Shown in pieces: positions 34,110 to 45,938 of a DNA stretch of 64,000 nt. The notes under the pieces are model-generated. The model was not told where the DNA came from and made no database searches. It saw nothing but the letters and a program-made list of their open reading frames with translations. The stretch is from contig JAKOGI010002721.1 of the NCBI GenBank assembly GCA_029747015.1, forward strand, positions 1-64,000, in the 5' to 3' direction. Position 1 is the stretch's first letter; each line of letters starts with the position of its first letter. Position numbers and translations under genes: made by a program. The stretch is from Carnegiea gigantea. Lineage: Eukaryota; Streptophyta; Magnoliopsida; Caryophyllales; Cactaceae.

Positions 34110-35760
34110 ATGTGGAAAAAAGCCAAGAATTCTTTACAAGTAAGATAGCTAATAATAGCATTGTGAGCCACAATGAAGCCATAGAATGGTTATACATAGA
34201 ATTAGGAAGAGTCCAATGCATTATACCAGTTCTATGGGCTACCGATCAATCCTCTCATGATATGATTATTGGAAATAATTTTCAAAGACTATATTCTCCA
34301 TGCATATAGACCATAAATCAAATAATATTTACAATTAATGGTCATTTAAGTCCTATTGAAAAATTAAGTAAGGCTTAGACTTATCAAAAAATTGAGTTTG
34401 CACGCAACCAGCGTGGTAAGAAGGTAAGCCTGCACAACGTGACATAGCATTGACAATCTCACTACTGGAGTTATTTACTAAAGAGCAGATTGTTGAACAA
34501 CAAGAGCAATTATGCAAAGAACTCTACTCAGATAATCCTCTAAAATTTTGAGATAAGGATAAAACATTTGCTAAAATCACTCTGTTAAATCCCAACACTA
34601 TTATTCGAGTCAGGCAAATAGTGTATACACACCAAGACATCCAAGAGTTTGATAAACAAATCAAAGAACTTCTGGACAGAGGATTAGTCAGGAATAGCAA
34701 GAGTCCTCACACCAGTCCTGCCTTCATGGTAAGAAATCATTTAGAAGAAAAAAGACGAAAAGCAAGAATAATAATCAATTATAAAAAGCTTAACAACAAA
34801 CTGTCTTTTATGGGTATTATATTCTTAACAAAACAGTCATTTTCAATAGAATTCAAGGAGCCTCTAGATTCTCAAAAATAGACTACAAAAGAGGATATTG
34901 GCAGATAAAAATGGATGAGGAAAGCATTCCTTTAATTGCATTTAGTGCCCTATAAGGACATCATGAATGGATAGTAATATCATTTGATCTTAGAAATGTA
35001 CCTCAAATATTCCAAAGAAGAATGGATAACATCTTTGAAGACCTTAGTCATTGTTGTTTAGTTTATATCAATGATATCCTTGTCTTTTCAAAGACCATAG
35101 AACAATATAAAGATGATGTCCTAGCTGTCATCCAAAGATGTATTAATCATAGTATTATCCTTGGTATGAACAAGTGTATTTATGCTGAGCAAGACATTGA
35201 TTTCTTAGGCCTAGAGATAAAAGTTGGACAAATCATCCTACAAAAGCACATTCTAAAAAAAAAATAGAAAATTTTCTTGAAAAGATGGAAGATAGGAAGC
35301 AGTTAGAAAGGTTTCTTGGATGTCTTACCTATGCTATAAATTTCATTAAAGACTTAGCTAAACTAAGAAAGTCATTGTAGTGGAAACTCAAGAAAGAAGT
35401 AAGTTGGACATGGACCTCTAGTAATTCAAATATTGTTCAAAACTTCAAAAAGATATGTAAAATTTTCATGTTCTTAATTTGCCTAATGAAGAAGATGATT
35501 TAATTCTTAAGACAGATGTCAGCAATGAACACTGGAGTGTGGTACTCAAAATCAAAAAAGAAGAAAAACTTTGTAAATATTGTAGTGGATGTTTTACTAA
35601 AGCAGAATGCAACAATTCCACAATAGAAAAAGAAATCCTTGTCGTCATAAGGAGAATTGAAAAGTTCTTAATCTTTTTGGCCCTAACACCTTTTCTTATT
35701 CGAACTAATTATAAATGAATACTTGGTTTTATGAAAAAGAATTTATCAAATATGCAAGCG
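34110..35760 (+). pseudogene. Endogenous pararetrovirus pol relic, unit 1 (protease, RT, RNase H)
   Basis: This is Caulimoviridae-like. A protease-tail block ends in MIIGNNFQRLYSPCI (34258-34306). The RT has the DIQEFDKQIKELLDRGLVRN entry (34636 on) and SPAFMV, then frame breaks, then CCLVYINDILVFSKTI, where YIND replaces YVDD (35052-35099). RNase H starts LILKTDVSNEHW (35500) and includes NNSTIEKEILVVI. In a live virus this polyprotein copies pregenomic RNA into DNA. Here stops and shifts break it, including inside RT (34881 and later). Genus not assigned; a petuvirus- or florendovirus-like source is possible. Confidence 0.82.
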
Positions 35761-37141
35761 TAAGGAAAACTCCTGAATTAGAAATTATGACTTAACCTGT
35801 TTTCCTTCTCTATTAAACATATACAGGGATTGAAAAACTCTCTGACAGATAGTTTAACTCGAGAATTCGCCAATGGTGATCATTAGAGCAAAACTCCTGT
35901 CGAAAAAGGAAGATATCCAATATGAAATGCCATTATTATTAGAATAGATTTCTCCTTCTAATAAAGTCCTTATAGATAATTTGAAATTTCATACAAAAAG
36001 TAGATCACATTTTGATTTGCTATCTTCTGCCTACCTAATAGCTCAAAGATTTTCTCTTCTAGAGTTACAAATTAACTACCTAAGGTGTCCTTATGATATC
36101 CAAGAAAAAATAAATGCTCATGTTCAAGAAAAATGGTTCAATGAGTGGTATGCAGCCTGCGTCCACCATTATCATAATTATTCCTATGATATTTGAGAAT
36201 CATGGAGTACTACTATCTACTTTTCCGATAAGTCTAGAGGTAGTGGTTTTAGTTCCCTAACAAATTCAATATCTCTAAATGACCTCGTCATTAAAGCCTG
36301 GAAATACAGGATGGTAGTTTAATTTATGAAATTTCCAGATCCGAAGCTCCTATTTTTCTCAAGACTAACTAAGTTCCAACAATGCATATTCAAAAAGATC
36401 TATTAGATTCTTACATCTCTCAATTGTCCAACAAAAATTCCATCGAATAGATGTCTATATGTGGAGAAACATTGTACTTTAATTGAGTATAAAAATGGAA
36501 AGGCTAAACCGTCCCATTATTTGGTTCAAATAGTTGATTTTGATGACACAAATGATCAACGACAAGAATAGTTTCTAGAGCAACAAGAATTAGTTACTGA
36601 TTCTACTTTAGCAAGAGCCATCAGTTTTAACAACATTTATCATCAAAGTTGGGCATTAATTGAATGAGGAAAAAAAAAAACACTTATGCATTGCGGGAAA
36701 ACTACTTTCACTTATCACAATGAATTTAGCGAAGATATGAAGGTAGAAGGAGCGGCTTCAGAAGATGTCTTTGATTATCTCTTTGATGTTGGAAGTGGAA
36801 AATTCTTATCAGAAAAAGGAAAGAAATATCTTCTTGAATTATTTGAGAAATGATTTCCAGAGCACCTTTAATTTGATGAAGATTTTGATGATTATCTAGA
36901 TAATGATGGTCTGGAAGATATTACTGAAGATGAAGGCATGCAAAATCTCAATATGAATGACTAGTCTTATCAGCATTAAAAGGCTCTGAAAAGTGGTTGC
37001 TTCATTATTATACTATTTTGACAAGTCTCAGATCTGTAAAAATAAGGCAATCTACCATAGCCATGCGAAAGTGACTGCACCCATGGGTAAAATCAGTGTG
37101 TACTGTAGCCGTTAGGGCATCATATGTACTCCCATCCCCTC
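35761..37141 (+). pseudogene. Pararetrovirus unit 1: sequence downstream of RNase H
   Basis: This stretch lies between RNase H and the promoter, where these viruses carry a second reading frame. The longest open piece (35981-36196, 71 codons: FDLLSSAYLIAQRFSLLELQ, CPYDIQEKI, HHYHNY) resembles nothing I can name. Acidic, Asp/Glu-rich frame remnants follow at 36730-36960. Function unknown; many stops. Confidence 0.5.
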
Positions 37142-37149
37142 TATAAAAG
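37142..37149 (+). promoter_or_regulatory. TATA box of pararetrovirus unit 1 promoter
   Basis: TATAAAAG in the context CCCCTCTATAAAAGGAGAGG, after the last coding remnant and before a non-coding leader of about 460 bases. A possible poly-A signal AATAAA follows at 37311-37316. The layout is that of a pararetroviral pregenomic RNA promoter. Confidence 0.65.
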
Positions 37150-37608
37150 GAGAGGGTGAATGTTGAGAAAAGACATGATTATTTGAGCATAATTGAGCAA
37201 AAGAGAAGTTGAGATTCTCCATCTCTCTATGGGCAAGCACCTCTGATGATTTTAGTCGCTTAAGTCCCTCTTTAATCTTTCCATTATAATATTTTCACTT
37301 TCAAGCTTTCAATAAAAGAATCTTCCCAATAGAGAACATTATTCAATCGAACCTTATGTCTTAAATACTATAATTTCTTTATTATAGTCTTACTATCCTT
37401 TAAAATATATAAAGTTGATTAGTGACTACATTCTGAGATAGGAATCGAAATAGATCTATGCTATGCCTGATCTAAGGAAGACGTGGTTGAGATTAGTAAT
37501 CTCTATAAACTGGAAGTTAGAGGAACTCCAGATTCCAGCGCTAACTAAGTTCAGGCAATGGTCAAAACTCTTTAATTAAGCTTGAATTATTCTACTAAAC
37601 ATGGTGGG

Positions 37609-38722
37609 TGATGCGGAGCAACTCCCGAGTTTGGGCCTACTCTCACTAGTGAGGGCCATCAACCAAGTCGGCTCAATATCGACCCTAGATCAAGAATTGG
37701 ATCCCCCTAGGTCAATATTAACTTGGGACCCTTAAAGAAGGTCCAAGTAGGATTAGAAAAGGTGGTTGGGCCAATAGTAGTCCCAAATAAGGAGTTAACC
37801 ACTTAATCCTCCCAAAACCACCTCATTAGCTCATTTTTATTTTCTAGGCATAATACTTTATCTCATTTCTAGCTCAGTGTTTACCAGTCAAATGAGCTTC
37901 AATTTACACAAATTATACATGGATGCAAATCCCTAGATGTCTATTTTCTAATGAGTCTTGAATTGTCCCCAAATTCCAAGTATTGAGAAAGTTATAGGCT
38001 AAATACCGAGCAAGGGTTAGTCCAGGATTGGAAAGTGCATAGTTCTGATCATGGGCTTAATTGAGAAGGGTAGGGCTGCAATTTTGGGGATTAATTAGCA
38101 TAGAAAGATTCTTCACACACAAGGAAAAAGTCAACAAGTGGCAGCACCTTATTTGGAGGAGTAGAGCCTACTCATGGCTCTCAAGAAGATGGTAGATAAA
38201 TCCTGGAAAATACAACTCATAGTGATTGTAATTATCGTAAGCATCTTGATTTATGTTTCTAGGATATTTTGTAAGCCTCCTATTGGTCCACTTTTCCTAC
38301 TAATGTAAAGCTAATTTTCCCTACCATTGGGTATTTATTTCCTCTATGAAAAAGGAGATTGAATGAATGATATGAGAGCTTAAAGCTTGGTTTTCCTCAA
38401 AATCTCAAAATCTTTATCTCTCTTAGGAGGGTGGTGATTTGAGTCTTTCCTCTAATCTAATCATTGGTACTTGGCTTTAGAGGGTTAGAGGGTGGGATGT
38501 ATTATGTTCTTGCTACTTATTTCAAGCGTTGAATGTTTGCTATTAGAAGCCTTCTTTAATTACTTAGGAACTCTCTCTCTCTCTTTCTCTCTTTTGGTTT
38601 ATCTTTTGGGTGATTAATCTTCAACCTCTATTGGACTCACCTGCAAGTATTTCATGCCTTTATTTGGCCAAATGAAAGCCTTTATGTATTATTTGGTATT
38701 AGAGCAAGTTCAATCTGTATCA
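37609..38722 (+). repeat. 5' LTR of the decayed gypsy element
   Basis: It is 1114 bp. Its last 31 bases repeat the LTR-end and primer-site junction: TTTGGTATTAGAGC occurs inside the LTR near 38691, just upstream of the present end. This copy has only a short CT run (about 38573-38592). Confidence 0.85.
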
Positions 38723-38724
38723 AT

Positions 38725-38736
38725 TGGCATAAGAGC
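38725..38736 (+). other. Degraded primer binding site
   Basis: TGGCATAAGAGC differs at two of twelve bases from the Met-tRNA site TGGTATCAGAGC and starts two bases after the LTR. Confidence 0.75.
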
Positions 38737-38954
38737 ACAATGATCCTATCTCTTAGTAAGCATCCATTCCAACCTTCCTTGTGTTGGAATTACTTTAAGT
38801 TTTTCCCTTTCTATGCTATTTTATCATTAGATCTTCCTCTTTAAATCTCTTATCTAGTCCACAAAGAATCCTAGTTATAGCCCAAACACAAATCTCAACC
38901 AAAACACATCCCTAAAACTTCACAAAAATGCGAAAAATACAAAACTAGAAATTT

Positions 38955-39175
38955 GGCACTACCACCCCGTGTCACTTGGCACGCCCGTGCCAAGATCCTG
39001 CACTATGAAAATTTGACCCAGAGATTTGGCACGGCCACTCCATGTTGCCTGGTACGACCGTGCCCCGTTTTTGCACTCTTAAATCCTATTCCAGAGATCT
39101 AGCACGACCCTTCTGTGCCACAGAGCACGGCCATGCCACCTCCTTTTTCATTATTTTCGTACCCGTGCTCCTTCA
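38955..39175 (+). repeat. 73-bp leader repeats with GC-rich hairpin motif
   Basis: GGCAC-type units start at 38955, 39028 and 39101, exactly 73 apart, with a fourth partial copy near 39165. Each has a GGCACGGCC-like half, a spacer and a GGCACGNCCGTGCC-like half, and is preceded by AGAAATTT or AGAGATTT. The array lies between the primer site and the gag start, as in the CRM-like element. Confidence 0.72.
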
Positions 39176-39225
39176 GCACACCCGTGCCTCCTCTGTTTTC
39201 CCCTCTTTTTCATTTTTATCAACCA

Positions 39226-42200
39226 TGACTAGTGAGGACAATCATTCTCACTCCTACATTCTCACTCCTCGAACATTCCTCTTGAGCAAGCCCATCAGAA
39301 TGGTAGGGCCTTTGTAGAGCTTTAAGTGCAAATGAGAAAACTCACCCAAGAGGTTGCATGAGTAAGGGAATCCGTTCCATGAAACCCTTATCGACGAGTC
39401 TACAATGCTCGCCCGATTGACATTGAATACTCTTCCTTCCATGAAGACTTTGATGATGAGAAAGGAAGACCAAGAAGACTAAGGCATCGAAGGGATGATC
39501 TTCGGGATCTCAAAGTTAAGACTCTGGAATTTAATGGCAATCTTAACCCAAAGAACTATCTTGATTGGGTTCAAGCCCTTGAAAATTTCTTTGAACTCAA
39601 AGATTATAATAATAAGGAGGCCTTCAAGTTGTCCATTCTTAAAATAAAAGGGTATGCTTCATTGTGGTATGAACATTTGAAGAAGAGTAGGGCTAGAGAA
39701 GCCAAATCCAAAATTAAGACTTGGTCCAAGCTCAAGAAGCATATGTACAAGAGATTTCTACCTCCTTCTTACAAACAAGAACTCTATCCAAGATCACTTC
39801 TCTTAACCAAGAGAATCTAAAAGGGAGTTTGAATAATTCCAAATAAGGGTTGGCTTGGCCAAAGAACCCAAACTTAAGATCGCTAGGTTTATTAAGGGGT
39901 TATCCAAGGTTGAGAAACAACTTAAGGGTCAAAAATCCTTTCAAACCACTTCCTCTATTCGTCCTTCGAGTACCCCCAAGGGTTACTTTGCCCCCAACAA
40001 AGCTATCATTTCCCCTACACCTATCAAAACTCTTGACAAAGGTAAAGGGATTGCTAGTGAACCACTAAAGAGATTGGAGGGTAACAAGTGTTTCAAATGT
40101 CATGGTTATGGACACTTTCAAGTGGATTGTACTAATCGAAGGACCCTTACCATTAGAGAAGTAGAAGAAATTCAAACTATTGAAGAAGCTACTAGTGAAG
40201 AGAAAGTAGAGGATGAGGATCAAACTTTGATCACCCCGGATGTAGGAGAACTCTTGGTGATTTGGAGAGCACTCCATGTCAAAGAGGCTCCATATGAGGC
40301 AAGCCAAAGGGAGCAAATTTTCCACACCCGATGCATTATCGGAGGCAAGGTGTGTGAGCTCATCATTGATGGAGGAAGTTGCACTAATGTAGCTTCCACA
40401 ACACTCATTAATAAACTTTAATTACTCACTAAGGTGGATGCTACCCCTTATTCTCTCGAATGGCTCAAACAAGGAAGCGAGGTAACCGTTTCTAAGCAAA
40501 CTCTTACTGTATTTTCAGTTGGTTTATATTGTGGTGAAGTATTATGTGATGTTCTTTCCATGGATGCATGTCACTTGTTGCTTGGTAGACCATGGTTGTT
40601 TGACAATCACGCGACTCATGATGGACATGCCAATACTTATGCATTCAAGTACATGGGCCGTAATCTTACTTTAGCACCGCTACCTCCAACTAGCTCCATA
40701 AATCTAAGCCGGGGAAGGGAAGTGAGAAAAGTCTATTTATAAGTAAAATACGGGCGGAGAGAGCCATTAGTAAGAGCAAGCCCTTATTTCCCTTACTTAC
40801 GGCAGAATCAAACACAAGTGAGGGAGTGAACCCATGCATCCTTTAGCTCAATCACTCTTGAAAGAGTTTGAGGATGTATTCCCCAATGATCTACCCCCGA
40901 GGCCCCCTCCTTTGAGAGGAATTAAGCACCAAATTGGTCTCCAACTGGGCACTCATTTGCCAAACAAGTCGGCCTATAGGTGCAAACCTAATGAGTTAAA
41001 AGAGCTTCAACGACAAGTCCAAGAATTGCTTGATCGTGGATACATTAGGGAAAGCTTGAGTCCATGTTTAATTTTCGCCCTTTTGGTACCTAAGAAGGAT
41101 GGCACTTGGCGTATGTGTGTTGATTCTAGGGCCATAAATAACATCACCATCAAGTATCGATTCCCTATTCCTTAATTGGATGATATGCTAGATGAGTTGT
41201 ATGGGTCTAAGGTCTTTTCCAAAATTGACCTCCGTAGTGGCTATCGCTAAATTACAATGAAAGAAGGAGATGAGTGAAAAATCGCCTTTAAGACCAAATA
41301 TGGATTATATGAGTGGCTTATGATGCTATTTAGTCTATCTAATGCTCCTAGCACTTGCATGAGGCTCATGAATGAGGTCTTCATACCATTCATTAGGAAG
41401 TTTATTGTGGTGTATTTTTATGATATTTTAGTGCATTGTCGTGATGAAACGTCTCACATGGAGCATCTTTCTCAATTATTCTAAGTACTGCGATAACAAA
41501 TGTTATATGCCAAACTTGAGAAGTGTGAGCTATTCACTCCTTAAGTTGTCTTTCTTGGCTATGCTGTGTCTGGTGAAGGAATTTAAATTGATCAATCTAA
41601 AGTTAGGCTATCAAGAGTTGGCCTACTCCCACCTCCATCATGGAAGTGCGAAGCTTCCAAAGGTTCGTCTCTTTCTACCATCGGTTCATCAAAGACTTTA
41701 GCTCCATTATGGTTTCATTGACCAAATGCATGAAAAAAGGAAGCTTTTAGTGGACAAAGGCCACCCAAAGGGCCTTTGAAACCATCAAGGGTAGGCTTTG
41801 TTTGGCTCCTATCTTAGCCCTTCCCAACTTAGATGTTCTATTTAAAGTTGAGTGTCAGGCTAGTGGCGTTGGGATTAGTGTGATTCTTACTTAAGTTAAG
41901 CACCCTCTAGCTTTCTTTACTGAGAAGTTGAATGGTTTGAGGCTCAACTACTCCACCTATGGCAAGGAACTCTATGCCATTGTTAGGACTTTAGAACATT
42001 GGAGTCATTACCTCTAGCCTAAGCCCTTTGTGCTCCATTCGGATCACAAGGCATTGTCCTATATCAATAGTCAACACAAGTTGAACTCAAGACATGCCAA
42101 GTGTGTTGAGTTCCTTTAATCTTTCACCTTCTCTTGTAAGCATAAGAGTGGGAAAGAGAATGTTATGGCTGATGCCTTATCAAGGAGATATGCTCTCCTT

Positions 42201-43445
42201 TTGGTTCTTGAAGCCAAGGTCCTTGGATTTCATTCCATCAAGGCTCTATACTATGAGGATGAAGACTTCAAGGAAATGGTGGAGAATCCTCATAACTTTG
42301 GTTCTTTTACTCAACAAGATGGTTTCCTCTTCAAAGGAAACAAGTTTTGCATCTCTAAAAGTCCTCCAAGGGACTTGATTGTCAAGGAAGCTCATGGAGG
42401 AGCCTTAGCTGGTCATTTTGGCATTCACAAGACCCTTGAGATGCTCAAGAATCATTTTTATTGGCCTAAGATGGGTGGGGATGTTCTTAAGGTGATCTCA
42501 AGGTGTAAAATTTGTCACATGGCTAAGAGTCATTTCCATCAAAGTCTCTACACTCCTCTTCTGGTCCCCTCAAGGCCTTAGGATGACATTGCATGGATTT
42601 CCTTATGGCTCTTCCAAGAACCCCTCGAGGAAAAAATGCTATCATAGTAGTGGTGGATCAATTCTTCAAGATGGCTCACTTCATTGTATGCCCCAAGAGT
42701 GATGATGCTACCTACATTAAGGGCCTCTTCTTTCAAAAAATTGTGAGGCTCCATGGTATTCCAAGAACCGTCGTGTTGGAGAGGGATGCCAAATTTCTAT
42801 CTCATTTTTGGAGATCCCTATGGAGGCTCATGAGAACTAAGTTGCTCTTTAGTACTACTTGTCATCCTCAAACTGATGGGCAAATGAAGGTGACAAATAG
42901 AACTCTCACAACATTACTAAGGGGTATGGTGAGTAAGAGTTTGAGGGATTGGGATATCAAGCTTGCTCATGTCGAACTCGCCTACAATAGGGCTTCCTCC
43001 TATGCTACCTTTCACTGTCTCTTTGAAGTGTGCTATAGTCTTAACTCCCTTACTCCCATTGATCTTATACCTATTCCTTAAGAATCAAGGGTGAGTTTAA
43101 GGCCGAAGGAAGAGCTAAAGAAATGAAGAAGTTACATGAGCAAGTGAGGGCACAAATTCAACAAGTGAATGAGCAATACAAGCAAAAGGCCAACAAAAAC
43201 TGCCCACACCTTGAGTTCAAACCGGATGATCTTGTATGGTTACATTTGAGGAAGGAAATATTCCCCTCAAGAAAGAAGAACAAGCTCATGGCTAGAGAGA
43301 TGGTCCATACAAGGTGGTACAAAAGGTGGAAGAGAATGCATACAAGATTGAACTTTCGGGAGATATGCAAGCATCCGCCACCTTTAATGTTGGGGATCTT
43401 ACTCCTTACCTTGAAGATGATAAGGAACACGATGAAAATTTGAGG
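39226..43445 (+). pseudogene. Gypsy gag-pol relic
   Basis: The start is MTSEDNHSHSY at 39226. Gag/capsid is at 39500-39790 (LEFNGNLNPKNYLDWVQ, YASLWYEHL). The knuckle CFKCHGYGHFQVDC is at 40088-40129, protease IIDGGSCTNVAS at about 40362-40398, RT at 40930-41450 with its catalytic motif changed from YFDD to YFYD (about 41416), RNase H at 41830-42180, and the integrase finger at 42400-42530. In the integrase core the usual SDRD reads LERD and the catalytic Glu of GQTEVTNRTL is Lys (GQMKVTNRTL, about 42880). At least ten stops or shifts. It cannot supply any enzyme. Confidence 0.88.
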
Positions 43446-43471
43446 AGAAATCCTCTTTAAGGGGGAAGGAT

Positions 43472-44435
43472 TGATGCGGAGCAACTCCCAAGCTTGGGCC
43501 TACTATCACTAGTGAGGGTCATCAACTAAGTCGGCTCAATATTGACCCTAGGTCAAGAACTAGGTCCCTCTAGGTTAATCTTGACTTAGGACCCTTAAAG
43601 AAGGTCTAAGTAGGATTAGAAAATGTGGTTGGGCCAATATTAGCCCTAAATAAGGAGTTAACCACTTAATCCTCCCAAAACCACCTCATTAGCTCATTTT
43701 TAGTTTCTGAGTAGAATACTTTGCCTTATTTCTAGCTCATTTTTACCATACAAATGAGCTCCAATTTCAACAAACTATACATCGATAGAAAACTTTGGAT
43801 GTCTATTTTCCAACGAGTCTTGAATTGCCCTCAAATTCTAAGTATTGAGAAAGTTATAGGTTAAATGCCAAGCAAGGATTGGTTCAAGACTGGAAAGTGC
43901 ACAGTTCTGATTATGGGCTTAATTAGGCAGGTTAAGGTTGTAATTTTAGGGATTAATCAGTATGGCAAGATTCTTCACATAGAAAGGAAGAGTCAACAAG
44001 TGGTGGCACCTCATTTAGAGGAGTAAAGTCTACTCACGGCTCTCTAGAAGATGGAAGATGAATCCTGGAAAATACAGTTCATAGTGATTGTAATTATCTT
44101 AAGTATCTTGATTTATTTTCCTAGGACATTTGTAAGTCTCCTATTAGTCCACTTGCCCCAGTAATGTACAGCTAATTTCCCCTCCCATTGGGTATTTATG
44201 AACCCAATTACCTCCATGGAAAAGGAGATTGAATGAATGATATGAGAGCTTGAAGTTTGGTTTTTCTCAAAATCTCAAAATCTTTATCTCTCTTAGGGGA
44301 ATGGTGATTTGAGTCTTCTCTTTAATCTAATCCTTGGTGCTGAGGCTTTGGAGGATTAGAGGGTGGGATGTATTATCTTCTTACGACTTTCAAGTGTTGA
44401 ATGTTTGCCATCAGAAGCCTTCTTTAATTATTTGG

Positions 44436-44492
<57 letters not shown>

Positions 44493-44616
44493 TCATCTTT
44501 GGGGTAATTAATCTCCAACCTCCATTGGGCTCACCTACAAGTATTTCATGCCATTATTTGGCCAAATGGAAGCCTCCACGCATCATTTGGTATTAGAGCA
44601 AGTTCAATCCGCATCA
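43472..44616 (+). repeat. 3' LTR of the decayed gypsy element
   Basis: It is 1145 bp. It carries an expanded (CT)n run at 44439-44489 that is short in the 5' LTR. Near the end it reads GCATCA-TTTGGTATTAGAGC...CCGCATCA, i.e. two successive LTR ends about 31 bases apart. Confidence 0.85.
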
Positions 44617-44621
44617 ATGGG

Positions 44622-45726
44622 CCTCTAATCACAAAAAATATAATATTTATGATATAAGTAGTAGATTATGATAACTAGTACCAGTAAAATCATTATAATA
44701 AGTTTAATTGTTGAAAACATGCATATTTCTTAATTAGACTCTAAAAATAACTTATTTGCATATTTCTCCCAATTTAGGGGTCTTTCTATAATTTATAAAA
44801 GTTTAGGGGCTAAAATAATAAGAAAAAGGACCTAAAATTGCACGGTTTGAAAACATAAGGTACCCCCGGAATTAGTTTTAGAAAGACACGGCCTAAAAAT
44901 AGTTATCATCGAATTTAGATACCTAAGAGTCAGTAATTCCTTTAGGAACTCTACAAGGAAACCTTATTTATTCAAAACTAATTTTTGAAAGTTATTCTAA
45001 TTATTCTGTTACCCTTAGAAGCAAAAATATTGAACACACTTTCAATTTGCAATTTAAACTTTTAATAGATATAGGACTGAAACCTGAAAAATGATGCATT
45101 ATCCTTCTATTATAGAGGATTATATGTTTTTTCTAACACTAATTTTCCTATAAAGGAAATAAACCAAAAAGAAACGATTATTATAGACCCTATTTCTCTA
45201 CCGTAAGTACTGTTATAGCACCACTGGCTGAAGAAGTTAGGTTACCTACACTAACAAATTTTTAATTAGTAGAAGATGACGAAGCATTAACTAGACACGA
45301 AGCGCCAAGACTATCTTACACAAAAAAGAGGATGGGAATCTCTAATCAACCAACTTTACCTAGAAGTAATAGTATATCAAGATTCAGTCCTAGAACCATT
45401 ACTAAAACGAATACTGAAAATAGAACATATAAAGTTATGCTAGAATATTTTAAAGGTCAAACATGGACAAAAGATAAAATCTTAATAAACACGGGAGCCT
45501 CTTAATGTCATTGTATAACTCTACCAATCCTAAGTAGCTAAGCTCCAGAATATAATTTTGTTACATATGATGGTAGAAGATCTACCCTTAATCAAAAATC
45601 TAAAATCATAATGAAAATCCCGAGTCTATCCTTTTAGAATTCTATTGCTATATTGACCCACAATAAACAATGAATTTTATCCCATTTTATTAGGAACGAA
45701 TTTCCTAGACTCATTTATGTCTATTA
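44622..45726 (+). pseudogene. Pararetrovirus-like relic with a first retropepsin-like domain
   Basis: 44622-44990 shows nothing recognisable. From about 45000 a viral-like frame appears. A retropepsin-like domain follows, with ILINTGAS (about 45478-45501; Asn replaces the catalytic Asp) and, about 80 codons later, LLGTNFLDSFMSIT (about 45689-45730). Frame shifts and stops separate the pieces. The reading continues in frame at 50496 after removal of the foldback element and one copy of CATAA, so this is one virus-derived block with the next one. Confidence 0.6.
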
Positions 45727-45731
45727 CATAA

Positions 45732-45879
45732 GAAACTTACTTGAATGGTGGTGACTCTCAGACTTAAGTATGGCTCGATCATACACACCGACGTGTCTTC
45801 CCTCCGATGACCTGCACAAAGGTCGACCTTGGGTGTTTTACCTGATGAAGTCAGGTCAGTCTCATGAAGAATTAAGGAA

Positions 45880-45938
<59 letters not shown>

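Larger units (their letters stand above)
37609..44616 (+). mobile_element. Decayed Ty3/gypsy element inserted in pararetrovirus unit 1
   Basis: LTRs at 37609-38722 and 43472-44616 begin TGATGCGGAGCAACTCCC and end in ..TATCA or ..CATCA. The 5-bp flanks are GTGGG and ATGGG (one difference). The interior holds a degraded Met-tRNA primer site, a leader with 73-bp repeats and a broken gag-pol in gypsy order, then a purine tract AAGGGGGAAGGA. The LTRs differ more than those of the CRM-like element, so it is older. The gag and integrase ends resemble the CRM-like element more than the copia, and the leader motif is shared. Confidence 0.88.

Noticed and set aside
44363..44596. 77-codon frame with a poly-Leu/Ser stretch
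   Set aside because: Lies in the gypsy 3' LTR across its (CT)n run.
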